Below are positions 1 through 7,500 of a stretch of 12,239 nucleotides of DNA, one piece after another; the stretch's first letter is position 1, and every line of letters begins with the position of its first letter. The notes beneath the pieces are model-generated. The model saw only the letters and a program-made list of their open reading frames with translations, was not told the origin of the DNA and ran no database searches. The stretch is from Aphodosoma sp051870875. GTDB lineage: Bacteria > Bacteroidota > Bacteroidia > Bacteroidales > Paludibacteraceae. The DNA is taken from positions 1-12,239 of the forward strand of contig JBJECG010000016.1 of the NCBI GenBank assembly GCA_051870875.1. Reading direction: 5' to 3'. The translations under genes and the position numbers were made by a program.

Positions 1-52
1 GAGCATCTGACTGTTAATCAGAGGGTCCTTGGTTCAAGTCCAAGAGGGAGAG
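1..52 (+). tRNA. tRNA-Asn (anticodon GUU), 5' end cut off by the window
   Basis: The window opens inside a tRNA. Bases 1-4 (GAGC) are the 3' side of the D stem. The anticodon stem pairs 6-10 with 18-22, and its 7-base loop, CTGTTAA, places GTT at 13-15, which reads Asn codons AAC/AAU. A 5-base variable loop (23-27) follows. The T stem pairs 28-32 with 40-44 around TTCAAGT, and 45-51 is the 3' strand of the acceptor stem, with G52 as discriminator. CCA is not encoded: the next bases are CAA. The missing 5' part (acceptor, first half of the D arm) lies upstream of the window. Confidence 0.93.
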
Positions 53-56
53 CAAG

Positions 57-92
57 AATGGCGGCAGGGTTCATCAACTTGCCGCCATTTTT
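57..92 (+). terminator. Intrinsic terminator after tRNA-Asn
   Basis: A perfect 9-bp GC-rich stem pairs 58-66 with 80-88 around a 13-base loop, and the 3' arm runs into five T residues (88-92). It starts only a few bases after the tRNA 3' end, so it should end the tRNA transcript and insulate the response regulator gene downstream. Confidence 0.85.
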
Positions 93-209
93 GCGTACTG
101 CAAAAAACAGGACAAGCCTTGACATAATGCGCAAACTTGACTCTGCATCTGTTTTTCGCTATATGTGCAATGCAAAAAAAAAGAAACCCAACAACCAAAA
201 ACAGACATT

Positions 210-893
210 ATGCAACGAATACTTGTAGTGGACGATGAGGAGACGCTGTGCGATGCGCTCCGGTTCAACCTTGAAATAAAGGGTTATGACGTGGATGTGG
301 CCTACAGTGCGGAAGAGGCGTTGAAGCTGGCTTTGCAGGATTACGACCTGATATTGCTTGATGTGATGATGGGAGCCACAAACGGCTTCAAGATGGCTCG
401 CATAATGAAGGAAAACCCCGATACGGCCGGTGTACCGATAATATTCTGTACGGCAAAAGACACAGAAGACGAGATGGAAGCGGGACTGGCTTTAGGCGAT
501 GACTATATAACAAAGCCATACACAATACGCAATGTGACTGCCCGCGTACAGGCCGTCCTGCGCCGTACCTCCGGCCACACGGCCACAGCCGATACTGAGA
601 GCGGGACAATAATATGTCCGGGCATAGCTATAGACGTGAAACAGCAGATTTTGACCATAGACGGCAAAGAGGTGACCGTACCCCGCAAGGAACTGGAAAT
701 ACTGAAGTTGCTGACAAGCCACCCCGGTACAATATTTTCGAGGGAAGAGATTCTGGACAAGGTATGGCACAACGAGGCTGTGGTACTCGACCGCACAGTA
801 GATGTGAACATCACCCGCCTGCGCCGGAAACTGGGGGTTTACGGCAAACATATTGTCACACGTTCGGGATACGGATATGGATTCAAAATATAA
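210..893 (+). CDS. OmpR/PhoB-family response regulator (PhoB/PhoP-like)
   Basis: A 227-aa two-component response regulator and DNA-binding transcription factor. The receiver domain covers about residues 3-117, with the acidic pair D8/D9, phospho-acceptor D51, T81 and K102. A winged-helix Trans_reg_C domain covers about 130-226, with the recognition helix around 195-208 and the C-terminal hairpin at 215-226. The length is typical of the OmpR class. I chose the ATG at 210 because the family begins with MxxILVVDDE; an in-frame GTG at 165 would only add 15 low-complexity residues. Its 3' end overlaps the kinase gene by 17 nt, so the two are surely co-expressed and paired. A phosphate role is inferred from the PhoR-like partner and the nearby PiT transporter; other OmpR-class roles remain possible. 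Confidence 0.93.
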   Translation: MQRILVVDDEETLCDALRFNLEIKGYDVDVAYSAEEALKLALQDYDLILLDVMMGATNGFKMARIMKENPDTAGVPIIFCTAKDTEDEMEAGLALGDDYITKPYTIRNVTARVQAVLRRTSGHTATADTESGTIICPGIAIDVKQQILTIDGKEVTVPRKELEILKLLTSHPGTIFSREEILDKVWHNEAVVLDRTVDVNITRLRRKLGVYGKHIVTRSGYGYGFKI

Positions 894-2382
894 GACCGTG
901 GCATACCACCACAAACTGTTTGCGGTACTGCTGCTGTTTTCATGGATACTGACAGGCTGCTGCCTGCTTTTCCAGTACCGGCGCGAGGTGCATTTCAAGG
1001 CCGAACAGTTGAACGGGCGTCTGCAACTGTTCAACCTTGAACTGATACATGCACTGCAGAACGGAGCCACTGCCGGCAGTTTCCTTTCGGCGGATAAGCT
1101 GCCGCTGCCGGGAATGCGCATATCAGTCATCGACAGAGACGGCAATGTGGCATTTGACAATTCGCTCGATACCCTGCCAAAGTCCAACCACCTGACACGT
1201 CCTGAGATAGCGGAAGCCATTGCCCGAGGGAGCGGTTACACTGTGCGCAGGCATTCGCAGTCTGACAACGAAAACTATTTCTATTCGGCAATGGCTGCCG
1301 ATGACATAATAGTGCGTGCGGCAGTACCGTACAGTTCGGTCACTCTCGGCGAACTGCTTGCCGCCGACCGGCATTTCATCTGGTTTATGCTCGGCATAAC
1401 CATCACACTGAGTGTTCCGGCTTATTTCGTAACCCGCAAACTCGGGCAGACCATTTCCCGCCTCAACCGATTTGCCCAAAAAGCAGAACGAGGCGAGCGT
1501 ATCTATGCCGACGAAGCTTTTCCGCACGATGAACTGGGCGAAATATCGAGCCATATCATCCGTCTTTATGCCAAAATGCAGAATGCCGTAACAGAAAGCG
1601 ACCGCCAGCACCAGCTGGCCCTGCATCAGGAACAGGAGAAAATACGCATAAAGAAGCAACTGACCAACAACATAAACCATGAACTGAAAACTCCTGTCGC
1701 CTCGATACAGGTATGCCTGGAGACTGTGATGAGCAATCCCGACATGACAGACAGCCAGCGAAACCACTTCATATCAAAATGCTATGAAAACGCCGGACGC
1801 CTGAAACGTCTGCTCGATGATGTGTCGACCATCACCAGAATGGACGACGGCAATCACCATATAATGATGGAACAGCTGAATGTAAAGGATATACTTGACG
1901 AAGTCATCGCCGATGAAGAACTGCCCGCCCAGGCAAGCGGCATAAAAATCGACTGCGACATACCTGCCACGGCAGTGATCAGCGGCAACCATGAGATGAT
2001 TGCATCAGTATTCCGGAATCTGACAAACAATGCAATATCATATTCGGGCGGCACCCGCATCTCCATACGGCTGACCGGCGAAACCGAGACAGAATTCCAT
2101 TTTGAATTTTCTGACAACGGCAGCGGTGTCGGAGAAGAGCATCTGCCTCATCTTTTCGAGCGGTTTTACCGTATCGACAAAGGGCGTTCGAGGAAACTCG
2201 GCGGCACAGGACTCGGGCTTTCGATCATAAAGAACGCCATAATACTGCACGGAGGCAGCATAACCGTAAGCAACCGCCCGGAAGGGGGCTTACAGTTTGA
2301 CTTCACTCTGCCGAAAGAGTCAACTGACATTCAAAAACCAGTGCGTGGATTCAAAACCGCCACCATCTCCCCTCTGAGATAA
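877..2382 (+). CDS. Membrane sensor histidine kinase (PhoR-like), partner of the preceding regulator
   Basis: A 501-aa inner-membrane sensor kinase. Helix TM1 is at about 13-33 and TM2 at about 166-186; they flank an extracytoplasmic sensor of about 130 residues. Within that sensor, RISVIDRDGNVAFDN (81-95) and NHLTRPEIAEA (104-114) resemble the PAS-like sensor of PhoR-type kinases. A linker or HAMP-like segment (about 187-240) and a coiled stretch lead to HisKA with phosphorylated H268 (NHELKTP). The HATPase domain shows the N box (N381, N384/N385), G1 (DNGSGVG, 413-419), F box (LFERFYR) and G2 (GGTGLGL, 442-448). The start at ATG 877 is preferred over an in-frame TTG at 853. It overlaps the regulator stop by 17 nt, suggesting translational coupling. 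That it is a kinase is certain; the phosphate signal is inferred. Confidence 0.93.
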   Translation: MDSKYKTVAYHHKLFAVLLLFSWILTGCCLLFQYRREVHFKAEQLNGRLQLFNLELIHALQNGATAGSFLSADKLPLPGMRISVIDRDGNVAFDNSLDTLPKSNHLTRPEIAEAIARGSGYTVRRHSQSDNENYFYSAMAADDIIVRAAVPYSSVTLGELLAADRHFIWFMLGITITLSVPAYFVTRKLGQTISRLNRFAQKAERGERIYADEAFPHDELGEISSHIIRLYAKMQNAVTESDRQHQLALHQEQEKIRIKKQLTNNINHELKTPVASIQVCLETVMSNPDMTDSQRNHFISKCYENAGRLKRLLDDVSTITRMDDGNHHIMMEQLNVKDILDEVIADEELPAQASGIKIDCDIPATAVISGNHEMIASVFRNLTNNAISYSGGTRISIRLTGETETEFHFEFSDNGSGVGEEHLPHLFERFYRIDKGRSRKLGGTGLGLSIIKNAIILHGGSITVSNRPEGGLQFDFTLPKESTDIQKPVRGFKTATISPLR

Positions 2383-2756
2383 TTAATCATTACGATCAAC
2401 TTGCCTATCAGGCTATTTTATTTCATTGGATATCCATTGTGAATATCCAATGAAACGCATCCGTGCAAAATGCAATGTGATGCCGGATACAAATACCACA
2501 CACCCGAACAATAAACCAAACAGGCAAAACAACAATAATATGCCAATGACAGCCCTACATTCAGGGCATATACATGACGGAGGCCGGAAGACTGACAATC
2601 TCCTACGGGGCAAGAGCGATGACATTGGAAAAATGGTCGCGGAGAGTTCCCGCCCGGCTATAAAGCATACAAGAGGACGGACAGAAAGGTATGTGTACCC
2701 ACCACTTTATGTGGAAGCCGTCTGACGGAACCGAGAATGACAAACGATAGCTGCAG
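2383..2756. other. 374-nt convergent intergenic region, no confident gene
   Basis: This lies between the 3' ends of the kinase (+) and the phosphate transporter (-), so it should hold terminators for both. It contains a 4-bp hairpin (GCCT/AGGC, 2403-2413), the 13-bp inverted repeat at 2421-2455, and small weak hairpins such as CCGT/ACGG near 2718-2728. None has a clear T run. A minus-strand frame at 2413-2625 could encode a 70-aa protein with one hydrophobic helix (see findings). A plus-strand frame from ATG 2450 to 2725 gives a basic, Asn-rich sequence of about 91 aa that I do not believe. Confidence 0.6.
2421..2455. repeat. Perfect 13-bp inverted repeat with 9-base loop
   Basis: Arm 2421-2433 (TTTCATTGGATAT) is the exact reverse complement of arm 2443-2455; the loop is CCATTGTGA. 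It starts 38 nt after the kinase stop, on the convergent side. It is AT-rich and neither flank has a T run beyond the three T/A bases inside the arms, so it is at best a weak bidirectional terminator. A protein-binding site or an mRNA 3'-end stabiliser is equally possible. Confidence 0.7.
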
Positions 2757-5024
2757 TCACAAGTCGGCGGACTCCTGCCGGATGGAATAGTTGAGTTTCT
2801 GCGAGGCGCGGAGCAGTTTGCGCAGATTCGACACCATCTCCTGGGTTTCGTTGAGCATGTTGAGATAGACGTATGTCACTGTCATGTGTTCGGCATTACA
2901 TGAGTGCAGATATTCCAATACACTTTTTGAAAGCAGCGAGATGTCGTTTTTCACGTTCTCACATTCGTGGCGCAACATACCTACCTGCCCGGCGGACCCG
3001 TTTTCGACAAGCACAGCAGCCTCTTCCAGTATGTCTGTCACACGTCGGCCGAGCGGAGCGAATTCACCGGCAAAGCGGGCTGGCAGGGAGCGGAAATTGT
3101 TGTCGACGTGTTCGTAGCATACTTCGTTGATACGCTGTAAATTGTAAAGCATTGCCATACAACAGTTGTTGGCGAGATAGAACCAGGCATTTTTTTCGAT
3201 GGCAATTCCGACAGCGAGTTTGCGCATACAAAGCGTTTCCTTCCGGCGTTCGTCTTTCAACAAACCTTTCCGCTTCATAATACTCCGTGAAATGGAACGC
3301 AGCCGGCCGGCATCATCTCCGATGAATCCGGCGGTGACATCGGGGAAAGTGCACCCGGCAAACCGCAGAAAACCGGCATATCGTCCGGCGAGATATATCC
3401 GCAGCAAATTCCAGAGTTCGTTCTTGTCGTCAGTTGCCAGAATGGTACGGTAAAGCACGTCATCACCTTCATCAGTATGTTTTCCCCGGTTGCGGAAATT
3501 GTTGCGCACAAGCATTACAACGGCAAGTGCAGCCACAATCAAGACAGATACACCGCCGCCAAAGAGCATTGGCAGCACGATGATGCCGGCACCTATAAAT
3601 GCCACACCGGCCGTGACAAACCATCCGCCGATAACCGACACCACGCCAGTGATGCGGAACACGGCACTTTCCCGCCCCCACGCACGGTCGGCAAGCGAAG
3701 TGCCCATTGCCACCATAAATGTAACGTATGTAGTCGACAACGGCAGTTTCAACGATGTGCCTATCGCGATAAGCACTCCTGCCAATACGAGGTTGACGGA
3801 TCCTCGGACGAGGTCGAACGCCGCACCATCGGCCAAAAGAGCTTCCGAAGTGTCGAAACGGCGGTTTATCCAACGGTATATCCTGTCGGGTATGTATTGC
3901 CTTATCCAAGAACAGACGTTGATACACCATCGTGTGATGATACGTGCAAACCTCGACGATGCAAACAGTTCGTCACAGGCATCCTGACGTGTGAGATTCA
4001 CCGAAGTATTCACCACATTGCGGGCTTTGCGCGATGTGGCAAGCGACACAACCATGACAACTCCGGCCAAGAGCAGAAACACAGCCGGAGTATCGGCGGA
4101 AGAATTGAGCGATGACATCATGAATCCGCGGGGATCGCCATTTCCGTTATGTATATAGTCGGTGTATGCCGACAGTCCTGACAGCGGCACTCCGATGAAG
4201 TTCACGAGGTCATTGCCCGCAAATGCCATCGCGAGAGCAAATGTACCCATCAGGACGATGACCTTAAACACGTTGACCTTCAGCCAATGCAGCACCTGCA
4301 TCAATATTGTAAAGCCAATCAGGCAACAGCATATAATCAGACCGGTATTGGAGGCAATCCAGTTTTTGACAGGTGGAGTCATGAACACCAATTCTCCGGC
4401 ACCTTTGACAAGCAGGAAATATACGATGGCAGTGGAGGCAAGCCCTCCGAAAACACCGATTTTCCAAGAAAGATGATCTTTGTAACTGAACTTGAACAGC
4501 AGTCTTGCCAACCACTGCACAAGCATACCGGAAACAAATGCCAACGGGACCGAAAGGAATATGCCTATGATGACAGACAAAGCCTTGTCGGCATTGAGCA
4601 AGTCACTAAAAGCCAATCCCGAAGCATCGCCCGACATTTTTACAAGCGATGCCGCAAAAGTTGCACCAAGCAGCTCGAATACCATCGACACCGTAGTAGA
4701 TGTGGGCATACCGAAAGAATTGAACACATCTATCAGAATTATGTCGGTGACCATCACCGCCATGAATATGCAGATGATTTCATAAAATGAGAAATGCTCC
4801 GGCTGGAAAATGCCGTGACGCGCTATATCCATCATGCCATTGCTCATGACCGCGCCTAAAAATACGCCTGCGGCTGCCACGGCCACCACCCGTCTGAAAG
4901 GAGCGGCTTTCGAGCCGACTGCCGAATTGAGGAAATTCACGGCATCGTTGCTTACCCCGACTGACAAGTCGAATACGGCAAGGATGCACAGTACCGCAAT
5001 GATTACAAAAAATACGATATCCAT
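2757..5024 (-). CDS. Inorganic phosphate transporter (PiT family) with fused C-terminal PhoU-like domain
   Basis: A 755-aa inner-membrane protein that imports inorganic phosphate by cation symport. The PiT inverted duplication is visible: repeat one has SVGVSNDAVNFLNSAVG (21-37) and GMPTSTTVSMVFELLGA (105-121); repeat two has AGNDLVNFIGVPLSG (269-283) and KLPLSTTYVTFMVAMGTS (426-443). About ten hydrophobic helices end near residue 507. A soluble, helical, charged region of about 235 residues follows (520-755), where the typical bacterial PiT (roughly 400-500 aa) stops; it resembles PhoU-like regulators in helical character and place. The ATG at 5024 gives the expected hydrophobic N-terminus. 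The gene converges on the PhoR-like two-component pair, which supports a phosphate locus. PiT is secure; PhoU-like is inferred from pattern, not alignment. Confidence 0.92.
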   Translation of the reverse strand: MDIVFFVIIAVLCILAVFDLSVGVSNDAVNFLNSAVGSKAAPFRRVVAVAAAGVFLGAVMSNGMMDIARHGIFQPEHFSFYEIICIFMAVMVTDIILIDVFNSFGMPTSTTVSMVFELLGATFAASLVKMSGDASGLAFSDLLNADKALSVIIGIFLSVPLAFVSGMLVQWLARLLFKFSYKDHLSWKIGVFGGLASTAIVYFLLVKGAGELVFMTPPVKNWIASNTGLIICCCLIGFTILMQVLHWLKVNVFKVIVLMGTFALAMAFAGNDLVNFIGVPLSGLSAYTDYIHNGNGDPRGFMMSSLNSSADTPAVFLLLAGVVMVVSLATSRKARNVVNTSVNLTRQDACDELFASSRFARIITRWCINVCSWIRQYIPDRIYRWINRRFDTSEALLADGAAFDLVRGSVNLVLAGVLIAIGTSLKLPLSTTYVTFMVAMGTSLADRAWGRESAVFRITGVVSVIGGWFVTAGVAFIGAGIIVLPMLFGGGVSVLIVAALAVVMLVRNNFRNRGKHTDEGDDVLYRTILATDDKNELWNLLRIYLAGRYAGFLRFAGCTFPDVTAGFIGDDAGRLRSISRSIMKRKGLLKDERRKETLCMRKLAVGIAIEKNAWFYLANNCCMAMLYNLQRINEVCYEHVDNNFRSLPARFAGEFAPLGRRVTDILEEAAVLVENGSAGQVGMLRHECENVKNDISLLSKSVLEYLHSCNAEHMTVTYVYLNMLNETQEMVSNLRKLLRASQKLNYSIRQESADL

Positions 5025-5494
5025 AAGTAACTCACATATCAGTTTACATCTTTATAAGTAAGCAACCGCAATTTTTCCGGCTGCAAAGAATTGACTGCCT
5101 TCCCGCCACTGGTGGTGTTATCATCTAAAAACATGCTCCTCGGCAAAACGTTCAGGCAAGTCTGATGAGCCGTCGAGACCTCGGATTTCGCTATTTTCAG
5201 CTCAGTCCATCCGTCATTTGGGCACCCCCGACCATATCCTTTTTCACAGAGCCAAAATCATCCGAAAATGCAGTCATATTATCGCTTGGCAACTAACTTT
5301 TGCGTATTACCTGACAATATGTTTTTCCATGCAAAGGTCAAAAAATCATGTTTCAAAAATATTACATTATCATGAAGTAATGATTAAATTTACAAACTCC
5401 GCATCAAAAGCGCGGCAACGGCAAGTATTTCCGAATAATTTTCGTACCTTTGTCTTGTTAAATCCATGTTTATCACATTGCAGCAACTATAATC
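5025..5494. other. 470-nt divergent intergenic region between pit and nadA
   Basis: It must contain the promoters of pit (-) and nadA (+). I can support only one element, the TACCTTTG box facing nadA. On the pit side I see no clean TAnnTTTG box; the nearest is GACCTTTG on the minus strand around 5333-5340, one base off consensus, with no matching upstream element. A 31-codon minus-strand frame (5134-5039) ends just before pit (see findings), and ATAAGTAA occurs at 5023-5030 and again at 5054-5061. The segment 5265-5440 is AT-rich. No confident gene was found. Confidence 0.55.
5445..5452 (+). promoter_or_regulatory. Bacteroidetes-type -7 promoter element for nadA operon
   Basis: TACCTTTG matches the TAnnTTTG -7 consensus used by the primary sigma factor of Bacteroidetes. 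It lies 42 nt ahead of the nadA ATG, so transcription would begin only some 30-40 nt upstream of the start codon. I see no good TTTG-type -33 element at the expected distance, so the call rests on the -7 box and its position. Confidence 0.6.
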
Positions 5495-6427
5495 ATGACA
5501 CGGGAAGATCTTATATCCGGAATCAGGCGTCTGCGCAAGGAGAAGAATGCCGTGATTTTGGCTCATTATTATCAAGAGCCTGACATCCAAGACATAGCCG
5601 ATGTAGTTGGCGACAGCCTTGCATTGGCACAATGGGCAGAAAAGACAGATGCCAAAATACTGGTGGTATGCGGCGTGCACTTTATGGGAGAAACCGCAAA
5701 ACTACTCTCTCCTGACAAGAAAGTGCTGGTACCTGACATTACGGCCGGCTGTTCGCTTGCCGACAGCTGTCAGGCCGATGATTTTGCGCGCTTCATAGCC
5801 GCCCATCCCGGACACACAGTGATTTCATACGTCAACACCACTGCTGCCGTAAAATCACACACCGATATAGTGGTTACCAGTACGAACGCCCGCAAGATTG
5901 TGGACCAACTGCCGGACGATGCAAAAATCATCTTCGGTCCTGACCGCAATCTGGGAAACTATATCAATGAAGTAACAGGCCGCAATATGTTGCTCTGGGA
6001 CGGAGCCTGCCATGTACACGAGCAGTTTTCGGCCGAACATCTTGCCGAACTACGCCGTCAATACCCCGAAGCCGTTACCCTTGCCCACCCCGAATGCCCC
6101 AAAGCCATCATCGGACAGGCTGACGTGGTAGGGTCGACACAGGCATTGCTCAACTATGCGGCAGCCCATCCCGAAAAGAGTTATCTTGTGGCCACCGAAA
6201 GCGGTATATTGCACGAAATGCACCGCCGGTGCCCGAATACCAAATTCATACCTGTACCTCCTACGACAGGCAAGTGTGACCGTAACGAGTGCAGATACAT
6301 GCGGCAGAACACACTGGAGAAGCTCTACCTATGTATGCGCGACGAAACTCCGGCCATAGAAATTGACCCCGAAATAAGGGAACGCGCCGTCCGACCCATA
6401 CACCGCATGCTTGACATGAGCAAATAA
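5495..6427 (+). CDS. nadA: Quinolinate synthase NadA
   Basis: A 310-aa cytoplasmic [4Fe-4S] enzyme that condenses iminoaspartate with dihydroxyacetone phosphate to quinolinate, in de novo NAD synthesis. Family marks are AHYYQEPDIQDIADVVGDS (23-41), DITAGCSLADSC (81-92), WDGACHVHE (168-176), HPECP (198-202) and a C-terminal ECRYM. The three cluster ligands are most likely C86, C171 and C266. The length fits the short (about 300-aa) NadA form. The start is the ATG at 5495, 42 nt after the TACCTTTG box. No nadB or nadC is next to it, so the rest of the NAD route must be elsewhere. It is the first gene of a tight run, with aroB 20 nt downstream. Confidence 0.97.
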   Translation: MTREDLISGIRRLRKEKNAVILAHYYQEPDIQDIADVVGDSLALAQWAEKTDAKILVVCGVHFMGETAKLLSPDKKVLVPDITAGCSLADSCQADDFARFIAAHPGHTVISYVNTTAAVKSHTDIVVTSTNARKIVDQLPDDAKIIFGPDRNLGNYINEVTGRNMLLWDGACHVHEQFSAEHLAELRRQYPEAVTLAHPECPKAIIGQADVVGSTQALLNYAAAHPEKSYLVATESGILHEMHRRCPNTKFIPVPPTTGKCDRNECRYMRQNTLEKLYLCMRDETPAIEIDPEIRERAVRPIHRMLDMSK

Positions 6428-6447
6428 GACAATACTATTGTGCAGCA

Positions 6448-7479
6448 ATGATCATCACCCGAGATATAGCATCGGTTTTGAGCAGTTTGCCTGTATTGCA
6501 TGCCGCCGACAAAGTGTTTGTGCTGGCCGACAGCAACACCGCCATAGAGTGTGTACCGCTCATAGTCCAGAAACATACCGAAATGATAGTGATCTCCGCC
6601 GGAGAGGAACACAAGAACCTGGCATCGCTGCAAACAATCTGGGATGCTCTGACCGAATACCAGGCAACCAGACATTCGTTGCTTATATGTGTGGGAGGCG
6701 GAATGATTACCGACCTCGGCGGCATGGCTGCCGCAACATTCAAGCGAGGAATGCAGTTCGTCAACGTGCCGACTTCACTTCTCGGTGCCGTCGACGCTTC
6801 GGTAGGAGGCAAGACAGGAATAAATTATCACGGACTGAAGAACCTTGTCGGAGTATTTGCCCAACCGGCAGAAACTGTCATCTACCCTGAATTCTTCAGG
6901 ACATTGGATGGTATCCAGCGTCTGTCGGGCTTTGCGGAAATGGTGAAACATGCACTGTTAACCGGCAACGACCTGCTCGACCGCACCCTTGCATTCGATA
7001 TCGAACATTTCGATCTGGACGACCTTACACCCCTTATAGAAAAAAATATCGAAACGAAGTCCCGTATCGTTGAGGCCGATCCTACAGAAAAAGGGCTGCG
7101 TAAAACACTTAATTTCGGGCACACGCTCGGTCATGCTTTCGAAAGCCTTTCGCACCAGCAACAGCACCCGATACCACATGGCTATGCAGTAATGTGGGGA
7201 ATGGTAGGCGAACTATACCTTTCGATGCTGAAAATGAATTTCGACAGGCACGATGTATCACGACTTTCCGCATTAGCCCGGGAATACTATACTCCACTGA
7301 ATATCAACTGTAAGCAATATGACACGCTGTTTGCTTTGATGCAACAGGACAAAAAGAACCATCACGACAGAATAATATTCACACTTCTTGCGGCAGCCGG
7401 CAAGGCCGAAACAGACTGTAACGTAACCCGCAACGAAATATACGAGGCATTGGATTTCATAGCAACGAATGCAGGTTAA
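6448..7479 (+). CDS. aroB: 3-dehydroquinate synthase AroB
   Basis: A 343-aa cytoplasmic enzyme that cyclises DAHP to 3-dehydroquinate, the second step of the shikimate pathway, using NAD+ and a divalent metal. The nucleotide-binding GGGMITDLGG lies at 83-92, followed by VPTSLLGAVDASVGGKTGIN (107-126), the most characteristic stretch of the family. Likely metal ligands are E164 (GFAEMVKHA), H225 (NFGHTLGHA) and H244 (PHGYAV). The length is close to the usual 340-370 aa. It starts 20 nt after the nadA stop and ends 21 nt before dapB, so co-transcription is very likely. Confidence 0.97.
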   Translation: MIITRDIASVLSSLPVLHAADKVFVLADSNTAIECVPLIVQKHTEMIVISAGEEHKNLASLQTIWDALTEYQATRHSLLICVGGGMITDLGGMAAATFKRGMQFVNVPTSLLGAVDASVGGKTGINYHGLKNLVGVFAQPAETVIYPEFFRTLDGIQRLSGFAEMVKHALLTGNDLLDRTLAFDIEHFDLDDLTPLIEKNIETKSRIVEADPTEKGLRKTLNFGHTLGHAFESLSHQQQHPIPHGYAVMWGMVGELYLSMLKMNFDRHDVSRLSALAREYYTPLNINCKQYDTLFALMQQDKKNHHDRIIFTLLAAAGKAETDCNVTRNEIYEALDFIATNAG

Positions 7480-7500
7480 AAACCCAAGATAAGCGCAACC

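Noticed and set aside
165..209. In-frame GTG extension of the response regulator
   Set aside because: It adds 15 low-complexity residues before the canonical receiver start (MQRILVVDDE); ATG 210 fits the family.
853..876. In-frame TTG extension of the histidine kinase
   Set aside because: It adds eight residues deep inside the regulator's 3' end; ATG 877 gives the usual short N-terminus before TM1.
492..1767. Minus-strand open frames opposite the two-component genes
   Set aside because: No domain or plausible composition; the plus strand is securely coding.
3477..4115. Long plus-strand open frames antisense to pit (also 3490-3987 and 4287-4790)
   Set aside because: They are rich in Cys, His, Arg and Thr, have no recognisable domains, and mirror a strongly supported membrane protein on the other strand.
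5162..5185. CTGATGA resembling a hammerhead ribozyme core
   Set aside because: The second core motif (GAAA after stem II) and a cleavage-site stem are missing.
5218..5583. 121-codon plus-strand frame running into nadA
   Set aside because: It covers the promoter region and overlaps nadA out of frame; no recognisable features.
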